This document shows, one piece after another, positions 18,844-26,615 of a DNA stretch of 64,000 nt. The notes beneath the pieces are model-generated. The model was given only the letters and a program-made list of their open reading frames with translations. It had not been told where the DNA came from and searched no databases. A program made the position numbers and the translations under genes. The DNA comes from Siccirubricoccus deserti (GTDB lineage Bacteria; Pseudomonadota; Alphaproteobacteria; Acetobacterales; Acetobacteraceae): positions 1-64,000 of the forward strand of contig NZ_JACOMF010000012.1 in assembly GCF_014283215.1 (NCBI RefSeq), written 5' to 3'. Positions within the stretch are counted from its first letter, which is position 1. Each line of letters opens with the position of its first letter.

Positions 18844-20196
18844 ATGTCCGAGAGCACGATGGATCTTCCGCTGCTCGACTTCTTCCGCGCCGCCCGCAGC
18901 GCCGGGCTGCGTATCTCGCCGGCGGAGAGCATCGACGCCTCGCGCGCCGTGCAGGTGGTGGGCTTTGCCGACCGCACGCGGCTGCGCGACACGCTGGCGC
19001 TGGTGCTGGCCAAGACAGTGGAGGAGAAGCAGGCCTTCGCCGAATGCTTCGAGCGCTTCTTCCGCCGCGGCAGCTTCGCCAATGATGCGGCCGAGGCGGC
19101 GAGCCCCGCCGCCGATGGCGGCCCCGCGGCTGGCGGGGAGGGCGAGGGCGGCGGCGGTGGCCTCGCCCAGATGCTGCTGAACAACGACCAGGCTGCGCTG
19201 GCGGCCGAGACCGAGGCCGCCGCCGCCGCCGCTGGCCTCGTCAATATCACCATCTTCACCCAGGTGAACCTCTACACGCGGCGCATCCTCGACCGCATGG
19301 GCCTCGCCGCGCTGGAGCGCGAGATCGCCGAAACCCGCGACGCCGATCGCGCCGCCCGGCTGCGGGGTGCGCGCGACCGGCTGCGCGAGCAGGTGCGCGA
19401 CTTCGTTCAACAGAACCTGCTGCTGTTCGCGGAAGGCCAGAACCAGGCTTTCCGCGAACGCATGCTGCAGCAGACCCGGCTAACCGCCATCGACCGCCGC
19501 GACCATGACCGGATGCGGGTGCTGGTGCGCGCCATGGCCCGGCGCCTGGCGACGCAATACGGCCGCAACCGCAAGCGGGACCGCCGCGGCGTGCTCGACG
19601 TGCGCCGCACCCTCCGGCGCAACATGGGCTGGGAGGCGGTGCCCTTCCTCACCGTCTGGAAGCAGGAGCGCATCGAGAAGCCGAAGCTGGTCGTGCTCTG
19701 CGACGTCAGCGGCTCGGTCGCGGCGCTGGCGCAATTCCTGCTGCTGTTCCTCTACTCGCTGAACGAGGCGCTGGCCGGGCTGCGCGCCTTCGCCTTCAGC
19801 GGATCGCTGATCGAGGTGTCGGAGATCCTGGAACAGCACCCGATCGAGCGCGCCATCCCGGAGATCATGGAGCGCATCGGCTTCGGCTCTTCCAACTACG
19901 GCAATGCGCTGGTGGATTTCGAGCATGGCTGGCTCCGGATCCTCGACAGCCAGACCACCGTCATCATCCTGGGCGACGGCCGCGGGAACCGCACCGATCC
20001 GCGCACCGAGATTCTTCGCCAAATGGCCGACCGCGCCAAGCAGATCGTCTGGCTGAACCCGGAGCCGCGCACCATCTGGGGCACCGGCGACAGCGACATG
20101 CCGCGCTACGCGCCGTTTTGCCGTGTCACCGCGGTGTGCAACACGTTGAAGCACCTGGAACGGGTGATCAGCGACCTGCTGCGGGACGGCGCCTGA
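18844..20196 (+). CDS. CoxE-like VWA-domain protein
   Basis: A 450-residue protein. The N-terminal helical region is followed by a low-complexity Gly/Ala-rich linker (about residues 80-130), a coiled helical segment and a C-terminal VWA domain with a canonical metal site DVSGSV and GSSNYGNAL. CoxE proteins act with CoxD/MoxR ATPases in maturing carbon-monoxide-dehydrogenase-type molybdoenzymes, but no such enzyme is in this window. It is translationally adjacent to the upstream ATPase. Confidence 0.85.
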   Translation: MSESTMDLPLLDFFRAARSAGLRISPAESIDASRAVQVVGFADRTRLRDTLALVLAKTVEEKQAFAECFERFFRRGSFANDAAEAASPAADGGPAAGGEGEGGGGGLAQMLLNNDQAALAAETEAAAAAAGLVNITIFTQVNLYTRRILDRMGLAALEREIAETRDADRAARLRGARDRLREQVRDFVQQNLLLFAEGQNQAFRERMLQQTRLTAIDRRDHDRMRVLVRAMARRLATQYGRNRKRDRRGVLDVRRTLRRNMGWEAVPFLTVWKQERIEKPKLVVLCDVSGSVAALAQFLLLFLYSLNEALAGLRAFAFSGSLIEVSEILEQHPIERAIPEIMERIGFGSSNYGNALVDFEHGWLRILDSQTTVIILGDGRGNRTDPRTEILRQMADRAKQIVWLNPEPRTIWGTGDSDMPRYAPFCRVTAVCNTLKHLERVISDLLRDGA

Positions 20197-20509
20197 GCGC
20201 TGGCCGCGGGGGGCGGCGGTCGGCCGACCCTGGAACGCGCGGCAGGCGGCGTCTGGCCGGATGGGTATTGCACAGCATGACGGGCCAGAAATTCAACCAT
20301 TCAAGAATGTGTAATGGGATGGCCTGGCCGCAGGGCGCCGTGGATGACGCGCTCAGGTCCTTTGGGAAAGCTCCGCCCTGAGATCCAGTTCAATCCTCGC
20401 TTCACGCGCGGAATCGGGTCTGCCTGGCATGATCGAACCGTCTTCGGAAGGGTGCCTTAATCACGCCTAAGCCGCGCGCATATCAGGTTCCACAGATTTT
20501 CATGCATTA
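20197..20509. other. Intergenic stretch upstream of the organosulfur-like operon
   Basis: About 310 bp after the coxE-like stop with no coding frame of recognisable type. GC content falls progressively toward 20460-20545, as expected of a regulatory region for the downstream operon. Confidence 0.4.
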
Positions 20510-20544
20510 ATCATTGACAGAATACGATCAATGATCGCTATATA
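20510..20544 (+). promoter_or_regulatory. Sigma-70-like promoter overlapped by a perfect 8-bp operator dyad
   Basis: TTGACA at 20514-20519 and a TATA-rich -10 (GCTATA at 20537-20542, 17-bp spacer) form a near-consensus promoter, unusual in this GC-rich DNA. ATCATTGA (20510-20517) and TCAATGAT (20528-20535) are perfect inverted arms with a 10-bp spacer covering the -35 and spacer. A dimeric regulator binding there would block the polymerase. The transcript would carry a leader of about 240 bases before the first gene at 20789, including a small hairpin (20636-20656). Confidence 0.55.
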
Positions 20545-20788
20545 GGGCCGTCGTCATCGCATACTGCGATGGCCCCGCGGATTTTGAATGATGCAGCTTG
20601 CACCGCGTTACCAAGCGCTAAAGCGCCGCCCCTTCGGCCACACCTCCCGTGTGGCCGTCCGGACCGCTCCCTGCCCAGGGATGCGCTGTCGGCGCTGAGC
20701 GCCCCGGGCGCACCGCGCCCGCCAACCCTCCCCAAACCGCCACAGCCATCCCTTTGGCGCGCCGCTGCGCGCGCCAGGAGCCAGAGTC

Positions 20789-21040
20789 ATGCACACATCC
20801 CGCCCCATCGAGGTGAGGGGCCGCTTCCTCGGCGTCGCCGTCGCCCACGCCAGTAGCTGGCGCTTCATCGCCACCGATCCGGTGGTGGAGGATATCGACG
20901 GCGTCTCCTTCCCGAGCCCGGCGGAAGCCCAGCGCGTCGCCGGCCTGGTCTTCGGCCGCCACAACCGGCCGCGCATGGAGCGCCCGGAACCACTGCGCCT
21001 TGCCCCGCTCCGGCTGGTCCCGAACGGGCCGGCCCGATGA
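20789..21040 (+). CDS. Small conserved-looking protein heading the operon
   Basis: An 83-residue soluble protein with a good ribosome site (AGGAG, 8 bases before ATG). It contains RFLGVAVAHASSWRFIATDPVVEDIDG and a basic C-terminus. The mixed beta-rich N-terminal half may be a small DNA- or protein-binding fold, but I do not recognise a family. Its stop overlaps the acyl-CoA-dehydrogenase-like start (ATGA), so the two are translationally coupled. Confidence 0.65.
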   Translation: MHTSRPIEVRGRFLGVAVAHASSWRFIATDPVVEDIDGVSFPSPAEAQRVAGLVFGRHNRPRMERPEPLRLAPLRLVPNGPAR

Positions 21041-22198
21041 ACGCGCTTGCCTCACCCCTGGCGGCGCTGCCCGATGTGCTGCCCGGCATCGCCGCGGCGG
21101 CCGTGCGCCACGACCGTGACGCCAGCTTCCCGCATGACAGCTTCGCCGCACTGCACCAGGCCGGGCTGCTGGCGCTGACCGTGCCTGCCGCCCTTGGTGG
21201 GGGCGGTGGCGGGCTGCGGCTCACGGCGCAGGTGGTGGAGTGGGTCGGCGCAGCCTGCCCGGCGACCGCCCTGGTGCTGGCGATGCAGTACCTGAAGCAT
21301 GCCACCCTGGCGCGCAGCCCGGCCTGGCCGGCCGCCCTGCGCGAGCAGGTGCAGCATGACGCGGTGGCCAAAAGGGGCGCTGATCAACGCGTTGCGGGTG
21401 GAGCCTGAGCTCGGTTCCCCCACCCGCGGCGGCCTGCCCGCCACGGTGGCGCGGCGTACCCCGGATGGCTGGCTGCTCTCCGGCCGCAAGCGCTACTGCA
21501 CCGGCGCGCCCGGCCTGCGGTGGCTGGAGGTCTGGGGCCGCACCGAGGATGCGGAGCCGCTGGTCGGCGGCTTCCTGGTGCCGGCCGATGCGCCGGGCAT
21601 CGGGATCGTCGAGAGCTGGAACCATCTCGGCCTGCGCGCTTCCGGCAGCCATGACGTGGTGTTCCACGACGTGCCAATCCCGGCTCACCATGCCATCGGC
21701 CTCGCGCCACCTGGTGCCGCCGCGCCGGACGCGGCGCAGCTCGCCTGGAATGCCGTGCTGGTGCCGGCGGTCTACAGCGGCGTCGCCCGCGCCGCCCGAG
21801 ACTGGATCATCGGCTTCGTCCAGGACCGGGTGCCGGGCAGCCTCGGTACCCCGCTGGCCAGCCTGCCGCGGGTGCAGGAGGCCGTCGGCCGCATCGAGGG
21901 GCTGCTGGCGGCCAATGCCCGCATCACCGAGGCATTGGCGCTGGCGACCGATGCCGGCCAGCCGCCCGGCGCGGCAGAGGCCGGCGTGCTGAAGGTGGTG
22001 CTGGCGGAGAACGCGGTGCGGGCGGTGGAGGAGGCGACGCTGCTCGCCGGCAACCACGCGCATGACCGTGCCAACCCGCTGGAGCGCCACTGGCGCGACG
22101 TGCAATGCGCCCGGATGCATGCGCCGGCGAGTGATGCCGCGCATCTCGCCGCCGGCCGCGCTGCCCTGTCCGCCCCGCTGGCGGAGCCGCGCGCGTGA
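21037..22198 (+). pseudogene. Acyl-CoA-dehydrogenase-like flavoprotein, split by a frameshift
   Basis: Two frames together encode one acyl-CoA-dehydrogenase-fold protein of about 386 residues. Frame 1 gives the N-terminal helical domain (FAALHQAGLLALTVPAALGG) to about 21370. The other frame, from there, gives INALRVEPELGSP, the beta domain and the C-terminal helices. Removing one base from the AAAAGGGG run at 21370-21377 restores GALINALRVE. Members of this group near LLM monooxygenases include DszC/SfnB-type flavin monooxygenases used in sulfur release. Assembly error is as likely as true inactivation, since downstream genes remain intact and coupled. Confidence 0.8.
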
Positions 22199-22314
22199 TC
22201 CGCCTCGCCCTTCGGACCCTGCTCATCTTCACCCTCATGCTGGGCGTGCTGGCGCTGACCGACCTCGCCCAGCCGCCTCGCCTGTCGGCCGTTTCTCAGG
22301 ATATTGCCCGATGA
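22195..22314 (+). CDS. 39-residue single-pass membrane protein coupled on both sides
   Basis: A small frame starting GTG at 22195, inside the stop of the dehydrogenase-like gene (GTGA), and ending in a TGA that overlaps the ATG of the Bug receptor (ATGA at 22311). It encodes basic residues, a hydrophobic helix (LRTLLIFTLMLGVLALTD) and a polar tail. The two overlaps and GC-rich third positions favour translation. No family is recognised. It could be a membrane partner of the receptor, comparable in role to a small TctB, but that is speculation. Confidence 0.5.
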   Translation: MIRLALRTLLIFTLMLGVLALTDLAQPPRLSAVSQDIAR

Positions 22315-23267
22315 TCTCTCGTCGCCTGCTGCTTGGCGCCGGCCTCGCCGCGCCCTTCATCGCCCGCGCCGAAACCGCGGCCTTCCCCAACCGGGCCATT
22401 CGCTACATCTGCCCTTACCCGCCGGGGGCCACCAACGACAATGTCGCCCGCGTCATGGCGCGGGCGCTGGGTCAGCGGCTCGGCGTGACTGTGGTGGTGG
22501 AGAATCGCGCCGGCGCCGGTGGCGCGGTCGGTGCCCGGCTGGTCGCTGAGGCGAAGCCGGATGGCTACACCGTGCTCAACGCCTCGGCCGGCAACCTGAC
22601 CACCACGCCGCATCTCACCGCGGTGGGCTACGACCCGCTGCGCGACCTGGCACCGGTCGCCTATGCGGGCGAGGCCTATAGCGTCTTCGCGGTGAACCCC
22701 GCGCTGCCGGTGCGCACCCTGGCGGAACTGGTCGAATTCGCCCGGGCGCGGCCTGCCTTCCTCAACTACGCCTCGGCCGGCATCGGCTCCAGCGGCCATC
22801 TGCGCGGCGCGCTGCTGGCCGCCGAGGGTGATTTCGAGGCAGTGCATGTACCGTTCCCCGGCAGCGCCCCGGCCGCCAGCAGCGTCGTCGCCGGCGATTG
22901 CCATCTGATGATCGACCCGATCACCGCGCCGCATGTCCAGGGCGGCAGGCTGCGGGCCTTGGCGACGCTGGGGCCGGACCGCTGGGATGCATTACCAGAT
23001 GTCCCGACCGCGGCCGAGCAGGGAATCGGGCGCGCATGGCCGGGTCGTGGATGGTTCGGCCTGTTCGCCCCGGGTGCGACGCCGGCGCCTATCGTCACCC
23101 GGCTGAACCAGGCCTTCAACGACAGCCTGGCCGACCCGGCGGTCTCCGGCGCGCTGCGCCGCTTCGGGCTGAAGCCGGAGCAGATCAGTCCGGAGGAACT
23201 CGGCCGCCGCGTGGCCGAGGATTACGCCGCCATCGGCCCCGCCCTGCGCCGACTCAACATCGCCTGA
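22311..23267 (+). CDS. Bug-family solute receptor
   Basis: A 318-residue periplasmic binding protein with a signal peptide (MISRRLLLGAGLAAPFIARA) and Bug motifs FPNRAIRYICPYPPGATND and VENRAGAGGAVGARL. No membrane transport subunits of the tripartite type accompany it, so it is an orphan receptor within an operon of flavin monooxygenases. The start at 22311 overlaps the stop of the small membrane protein. Confidence 0.88.
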   Translation: MISRRLLLGAGLAAPFIARAETAAFPNRAIRYICPYPPGATNDNVARVMARALGQRLGVTVVVENRAGAGGAVGARLVAEAKPDGYTVLNASAGNLTTTPHLTAVGYDPLRDLAPVAYAGEAYSVFAVNPALPVRTLAELVEFARARPAFLNYASAGIGSSGHLRGALLAAEGDFEAVHVPFPGSAPAASSVVAGDCHLMIDPITAPHVQGGRLRALATLGPDRWDALPDVPTAAEQGIGRAWPGRGWFGLFAPGATPAPIVTRLNQAFNDSLADPAVSGALRRFGLKPEQISPEELGRRVAEDYAAIGPALRRLNIA

Positions 23268-23285
23268 TCATCCGGAGTTCGTCAG

Positions 23286-24389
23286 ATGACTTATCCTCTC
23301 GAATTCATCGGCATGATTTCGCATCGTGCGCAGTCGGAGATCCATCCGCCGCAGGGTTCGGTGGTCGATCCCTCCTACATCCAGCGCTTCGCCCAGGCGC
23401 ATGAGGAGGGCGGCTTCGACCGCATCCTGGTCGCCTGGGGCAGCACCTCTCCGGATGCGCTGCTGGTGGCGAGCCATGCTGCGGCGGCGACCTCGCGCAT
23501 CGGCTTCATGGTGGCGCATCGGCCGGGCTTCATCGCGCCCACGCTGGCGGCCAGGCAATTCGCCACCTTTGACCAGCTCTCGGGCGGCCGCGCGGCGATC
23601 CATGTCATCAGCGGCGGCAGCCCGGCGGAGCAGAAGAAGGACGGCGACTATCTCTCCCACGCCGAGCGCTATGCGCGGTCGGAGGAATATGTCGCCCTGC
23701 TGAAGCGGCTTTGGACCAGCGCCACGCCTTTCGACCACCAGGGCACCTACTACCGCTTCGAGGGCGGCTTCGCCGAGGTGAAGCCGCGGCAGCAACCACA
23801 TATCCCGGTGTTCTTCGGCGGTTCCTCCGATGTCGCCATCGACATCGCCGGGCGCATCGCCGATGTCTATGCCTTCTGGGGCGAGACGCTGGACCAGGCG
23901 CGGGAGACCATCAGCAAGGTCCGCGCCAGCGTCGCCAGGGCCGGGCGCGATCCGGCCTCCATCCGCTTCAGCCTCTCGGTCCGCCCGGTGCTGGCCGGGA
24001 CGGAGGCCGCGGCCTGGGCCCGCGCCGACCGCATCATCGCCCGCATCCGCGAACTGCGCGCCGGGGCGGTCGGCTCTGGCGGGCCGAAGCCCGAGAGCAT
24101 CGGCTCGAAGCGCCTGCTGGAGGCGGCGGCCGGCGGAAGGGTGCGCGACACGCGGCTGTGGACGGAAGTCGCCGCCGCGGTCGGTGCCGGCGCCAACACC
24201 ACCGCCCTGGTCGGCACGCCGGAGCAGGTGGCGGAGGCGCTGGCCGAGTACCAGGCGCTTGGCGTGACAACCTTCCTGATCCGCGGCTTCGATCCGCTCG
24301 AGGATGCCATTGCCTTCGGCCGCGACCTGCTGCCGGCCACCCGCGCCGCCGTCGCCGCCCGCGCTGCCTTTCCGGTGGCCGCGGAATGA
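23286..24389 (+). CDS. LLM-class FMNH2-dependent monooxygenase (SsuD-like)
   Basis: A 367-residue luciferase-like TIM-barrel protein. It has ASHAAAATSRIGFMVAHRPGF, AIHVISGGSPAEQKKDGD and SHAERYARSEEYV, which match the alkanesulfonate monooxygenase subgroup. These enzymes cleave C-S bonds of sulfonates using reduced FMN from a separate reductase, which is not visible nearby. The start is preceded by GGAG. Its stop overlaps the next start (ATGA). Confidence 0.87.
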   Translation: MTYPLEFIGMISHRAQSEIHPPQGSVVDPSYIQRFAQAHEEGGFDRILVAWGSTSPDALLVASHAAAATSRIGFMVAHRPGFIAPTLAARQFATFDQLSGGRAAIHVISGGSPAEQKKDGDYLSHAERYARSEEYVALLKRLWTSATPFDHQGTYYRFEGGFAEVKPRQQPHIPVFFGGSSDVAIDIAGRIADVYAFWGETLDQARETISKVRASVARAGRDPASIRFSLSVRPVLAGTEAAAWARADRIIARIRELRAGAVGSGGPKPESIGSKRLLEAAAGGRVRDTRLWTEVAAAVGAGANTTALVGTPEQVAEALAEYQALGVTTFLIRGFDPLEDAIAFGRDLLPATRAAVAARAAFPVAAE

Positions 24390-24640
24390 CCGCGCTCAGC
24401 CTTTCGCCCGGTAGGACCGGGCCGGGTTGGCCGCGCGTGGCACGCGCCGCCATCGCCGCGCCGCGGCAGGCGGAGCCGCCGGTCGAGGCGCCGGAATTCG
24501 GCTTGGCGCTCTGCGTCGCCGGGCCGGCGTCACCGGCCGAACTCGCCGCGCTGGCGGCGCTGGGCCGTGGCCTGCTGCGCCGCCTCGGCGCGCTGGCGGC
24601 TGGCGTGATCTGGCCGTGGCCGCCAGCGGGCAAGCCGTAG
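24386..24640 (+). CDS. Small protein of unknown function ending the operon
   Basis: An 84-residue frame whose ATG overlaps the stop of the LLM monooxygenase. It is Ala/Pro/Arg-rich with one moderately hydrophobic C-terminal segment. No family is recognised. Translational coupling supports expression, but low complexity in this GC-rich background lowers confidence. Confidence 0.4.
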   Translation: MTALSLSPGRTGPGWPRVARAAIAAPRQAEPPVEAPEFGLALCVAGPASPAELAALAALGRGLLRRLGALAAGVIWPWPPAGKP

Positions 24641-24704
24641 CCGCGGCATCAAGCCGCAAACATCCGCACCGCCAGCGGCCGCATCCGGCAGGGCTCGCCC
24701 TGCA

Positions 24705-24966
24705 CCGGACCACGAATAGCAGGCAGACGAAGGTCAGCGCCACGCCGGCCCCGAGCGGGGTGAAGGCGGCCTTCGCTGCCAAGGCTTCCAGCGGCGCCCC
24801 CGGCAACCATTCGGCGGGTGGAGCGCGGTCAGCGCCAGCCCGGCGGATGCGGTCGGCAGGCGAAGGGCAAATCCACCGCCGCATCCAGCAATTGGCGGCC
24901 GGGGACGCGGTAGCGGATGACCTTCCAGGCGACCAGCAGCTCAACCGGCAGATTGGCCAGCGGCGC
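24705..24966 (-). pseudogene. cysT: cysT relic (sulfate ABC permease), frameshifted
   Basis: Across three minus-strand frames the text of a CysT-type sulfate permease can be followed: RYRVPGRQLLDAAVDLPFA, then GLALTALHPPNG, then AFTPLGAGVALTFVCLLFVVR. At least two frameshifts separate these pieces, and both ends of the gene are missing. It directly follows an sbp fragment on the same strand, which is the usual order in sulfate transport operons. Confidence 0.72.
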
Positions 24967-24988
24967 CAGCAGCGCACCGCCCGGGGCG

Positions 24989-25185
24989 GCACACGAAGCT
25001 GGAGGCCGAGCCTCGGGCGCCGGTGTCCAGCACCGGCACGTAGCGCAGCAGCTTGCCGAAGAACGCAGCAGCGGTGGCAACCGATCCACCCGGCTGGTGC
25101 TGGGCCCAGGCTGCCAGGTCGTTCCAGCGGGCGCCGCTGGAGGTCTTCAAGTTGGGGGTGATGACGCCAGTGTCGATCCGGAGCG
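24989..25185 (-). pseudogene. sbp relic (sulfate-binding protein)
   Basis: A minus-strand frame contains [20 protein letters not shown] and [16 protein letters not shown], which are hallmark segments of periplasmic sulfate-binding proteins. The N-terminal and C-terminal parts are absent, and the frame runs into the cysT fragment, so a deletion fused the two genes. Confidence 0.72.
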
Positions 25186-25353
25186 TCCTTGCGGTGGTCA
25201 GGTTTGTCGTAGGCCGAGGGAGAGGCGGTTCAGGGCAGGGGGCGGCGACATCGCAGTCCGCGATGTGGCGGGGCGCCGGGCTGCGGCGGAACTAGCATCG
25301 ATCAGGGGGGCCGCGCAGCCGGGGCATCCAGGACTACCGGGATGGCCCGCTCA
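25186..25353. other. Gap upstream of the sbp relic
   Basis: No coding frame with family motifs. It could contain further decayed sbp sequence that can no longer be aligned by eye. Confidence 0.35.
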
Positions 25354-25447
25354 CCCCAAGAAAAATCACTTCATATAATAGTGTAATTTCATGCGATAAT
25401 TTTTTGATTTTCCGAGAAAAATTGGAAGTAACGCGGTTTTCTTGGGG
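25354..25447. repeat. AT-rich 94-bp segment bounded by 11-bp perfect inverted repeats
   Basis: CCCCAAGAAAA (25354-25364) and TTTTCTTGGGG (25437-25447) are perfect inverted ends around strikingly AT-rich DNA in an otherwise GC-rich window. The interior has TATAATA-like and TTTTTTGATTTTCC runs. It could be a small non-autonomous element or a regulatory region between the former sulfate operon and the dioxygenase. Confidence 0.45.
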
Positions 25448-25671
25448 CAGAAGTGGTTAATCTACGCTTGAATTTTGATGAATCTGGATCATGATCATCA
25501 TTGATTGATCGTGAAATTCCCCTGACCGCAAGCGGCCAGTGCGGGAAATTTGGAATGGAACAGCGAAATGCAGGGATCTGCGCGGAGGAGGGGGCTTCTG
25601 GGCGTTCGGAACCGCTGTCGTGCGGACCATGCCGCCGACCATCCGACCATTCCCTGCCCGGAGATCGTGTG
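25448..25671. other. Leader region of the TauD-like gene
   Basis: About 220 bp upstream of the dioxygenase. It begins AT-rich (ATCATGATCATCATTGATTGATCG at 25490-25512 includes the near-palindrome ATCATGATCAT) and turns GC-rich. A frame open from 25501 would extend the dioxygenase, but its sequence does not resemble the family. Confidence 0.35.
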
Positions 25672-26454
25672 ATGGACATCCGGCCACTGCACTCGCTGTT
25701 CGCCGTGGAGGTCACCGGTCTTGACCTGGGCGGTCCGGTCGATGCCGCGACCCTCGAAGTACTGTATGACCTGTTCCTGGAGCATGCGGTCCTGCTGTTC
25801 CGGGGCCAAAGCCTGACCGTATCCGCCCAGGCGGATTTCGGCCGGCGACTGGCGGCGCTGGAAGCGCCGCTGCTCGCCCGCGGCAGCCAGTTGCCGCCGG
25901 CGCTGCGGGTCATGTCGGAGCCGCGTCCCGGCGCAGCGCCATCCAGCGCTGCCTGGCATGCCGACAAGACCCATGATGCCGAGCCTGCCCTGGCCTGCAT
26001 CGTCCATAGCCTTGCCGCGGCACCGGTAGCCAGTTCGATCGGCTTTGCCGATCAGCGTGCCGCACTGGCCCTGCTGCCGCCCGGCCTACGCCGGCGTGCG
26101 GAGGAGTTGCGGGCAGAGCATCGGCATTCCAGCCGGATGGCCGAACACCCCGTGGTGCGCAGCCATCCCGTCACCGGGGAGGCGGCGTTGTTCGTCAACC
26201 CGGCCTTCACCAGCCGCATCCTGAATCTGCCGGAGGCAGAGAGTGACCGGCTGCTGGTAATCATGTTCGCCGCCGCGACGGCAGCGTCGGTGAGCTGGCA
26301 GCATGACTGGCAGCCGGGCGACCTGCTGCTGTGGGATAATCGCGCCGTGCTGCACACCGGTGCCTCGAGCGCGGTGCTGCAGCGGATCCGCATCGAAGGC
26401 GACCGTCCGACCGGCACGCACGCGCTGGACATGCCCTGGGTGATGGCCGGGTAG
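25672..26454 (+). CDS. TauD/TfdA-family Fe(II)/2-oxoglutarate dioxygenase
   Basis: A 260-residue dioxygenase starting MDIRPLHSLFAVEVTGLDL. Iron ligands are visible as H-x-D in WHADKTHD and the distal His in WDNRAVLHTG. The 2-oxoglutarate-binding Arg is in RIRIEGD. TauD-type enzymes release sulfite from taurine or other sulfonates, while relatives oxidise other acids. The neighbourhood of an SsuD-like enzyme and sulfate-transporter relics favours a sulfur role. It is slightly shorter than TauD. The frame continues upstream to 25501, but homology begins at 25672. Confidence 0.83.
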   Translation: MDIRPLHSLFAVEVTGLDLGGPVDAATLEVLYDLFLEHAVLLFRGQSLTVSAQADFGRRLAALEAPLLARGSQLPPALRVMSEPRPGAAPSSAAWHADKTHDAEPALACIVHSLAAAPVASSIGFADQRAALALLPPGLRRRAEELRAEHRHSSRMAEHPVVRSHPVTGEAALFVNPAFTSRILNLPEAESDRLLVIMFAAATAASVSWQHDWQPGDLLLWDNRAVLHTGASSAVLQRIRIEGDRPTGTHALDMPWVMAG

Positions 26455-26615
26455 GGCTTCCTGCCCTGAAGCCGTCGGAGCGAGGTGCCCGAGCGGCATG
26501 CCACCAGTGACCTGCATCACTGACCGTGCGGCTGGACCTGGTGCTCCGGTGGTTTCCCGCGCGCTCCTGGGCCGTTCCGGTGTAGCTTCGGTCGTTGCCG
26601 GGTGGAGAGGCTTCG

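Noticed and set aside
16830-19259. 809-codon minus-strand frame
   Set aside because: Only its last 315 codons are the Bug receptor. The front part is antisense to the MoxR and CoxE-like genes and lacks conserved sequence.
24396-24992. 198-codon minus-strand frame taken as a gene
   Set aside because: Only a middle part resembles CysT. The downstream half is antisense to the LLM-operon small protein, so it was called a relic rather than a CDS.
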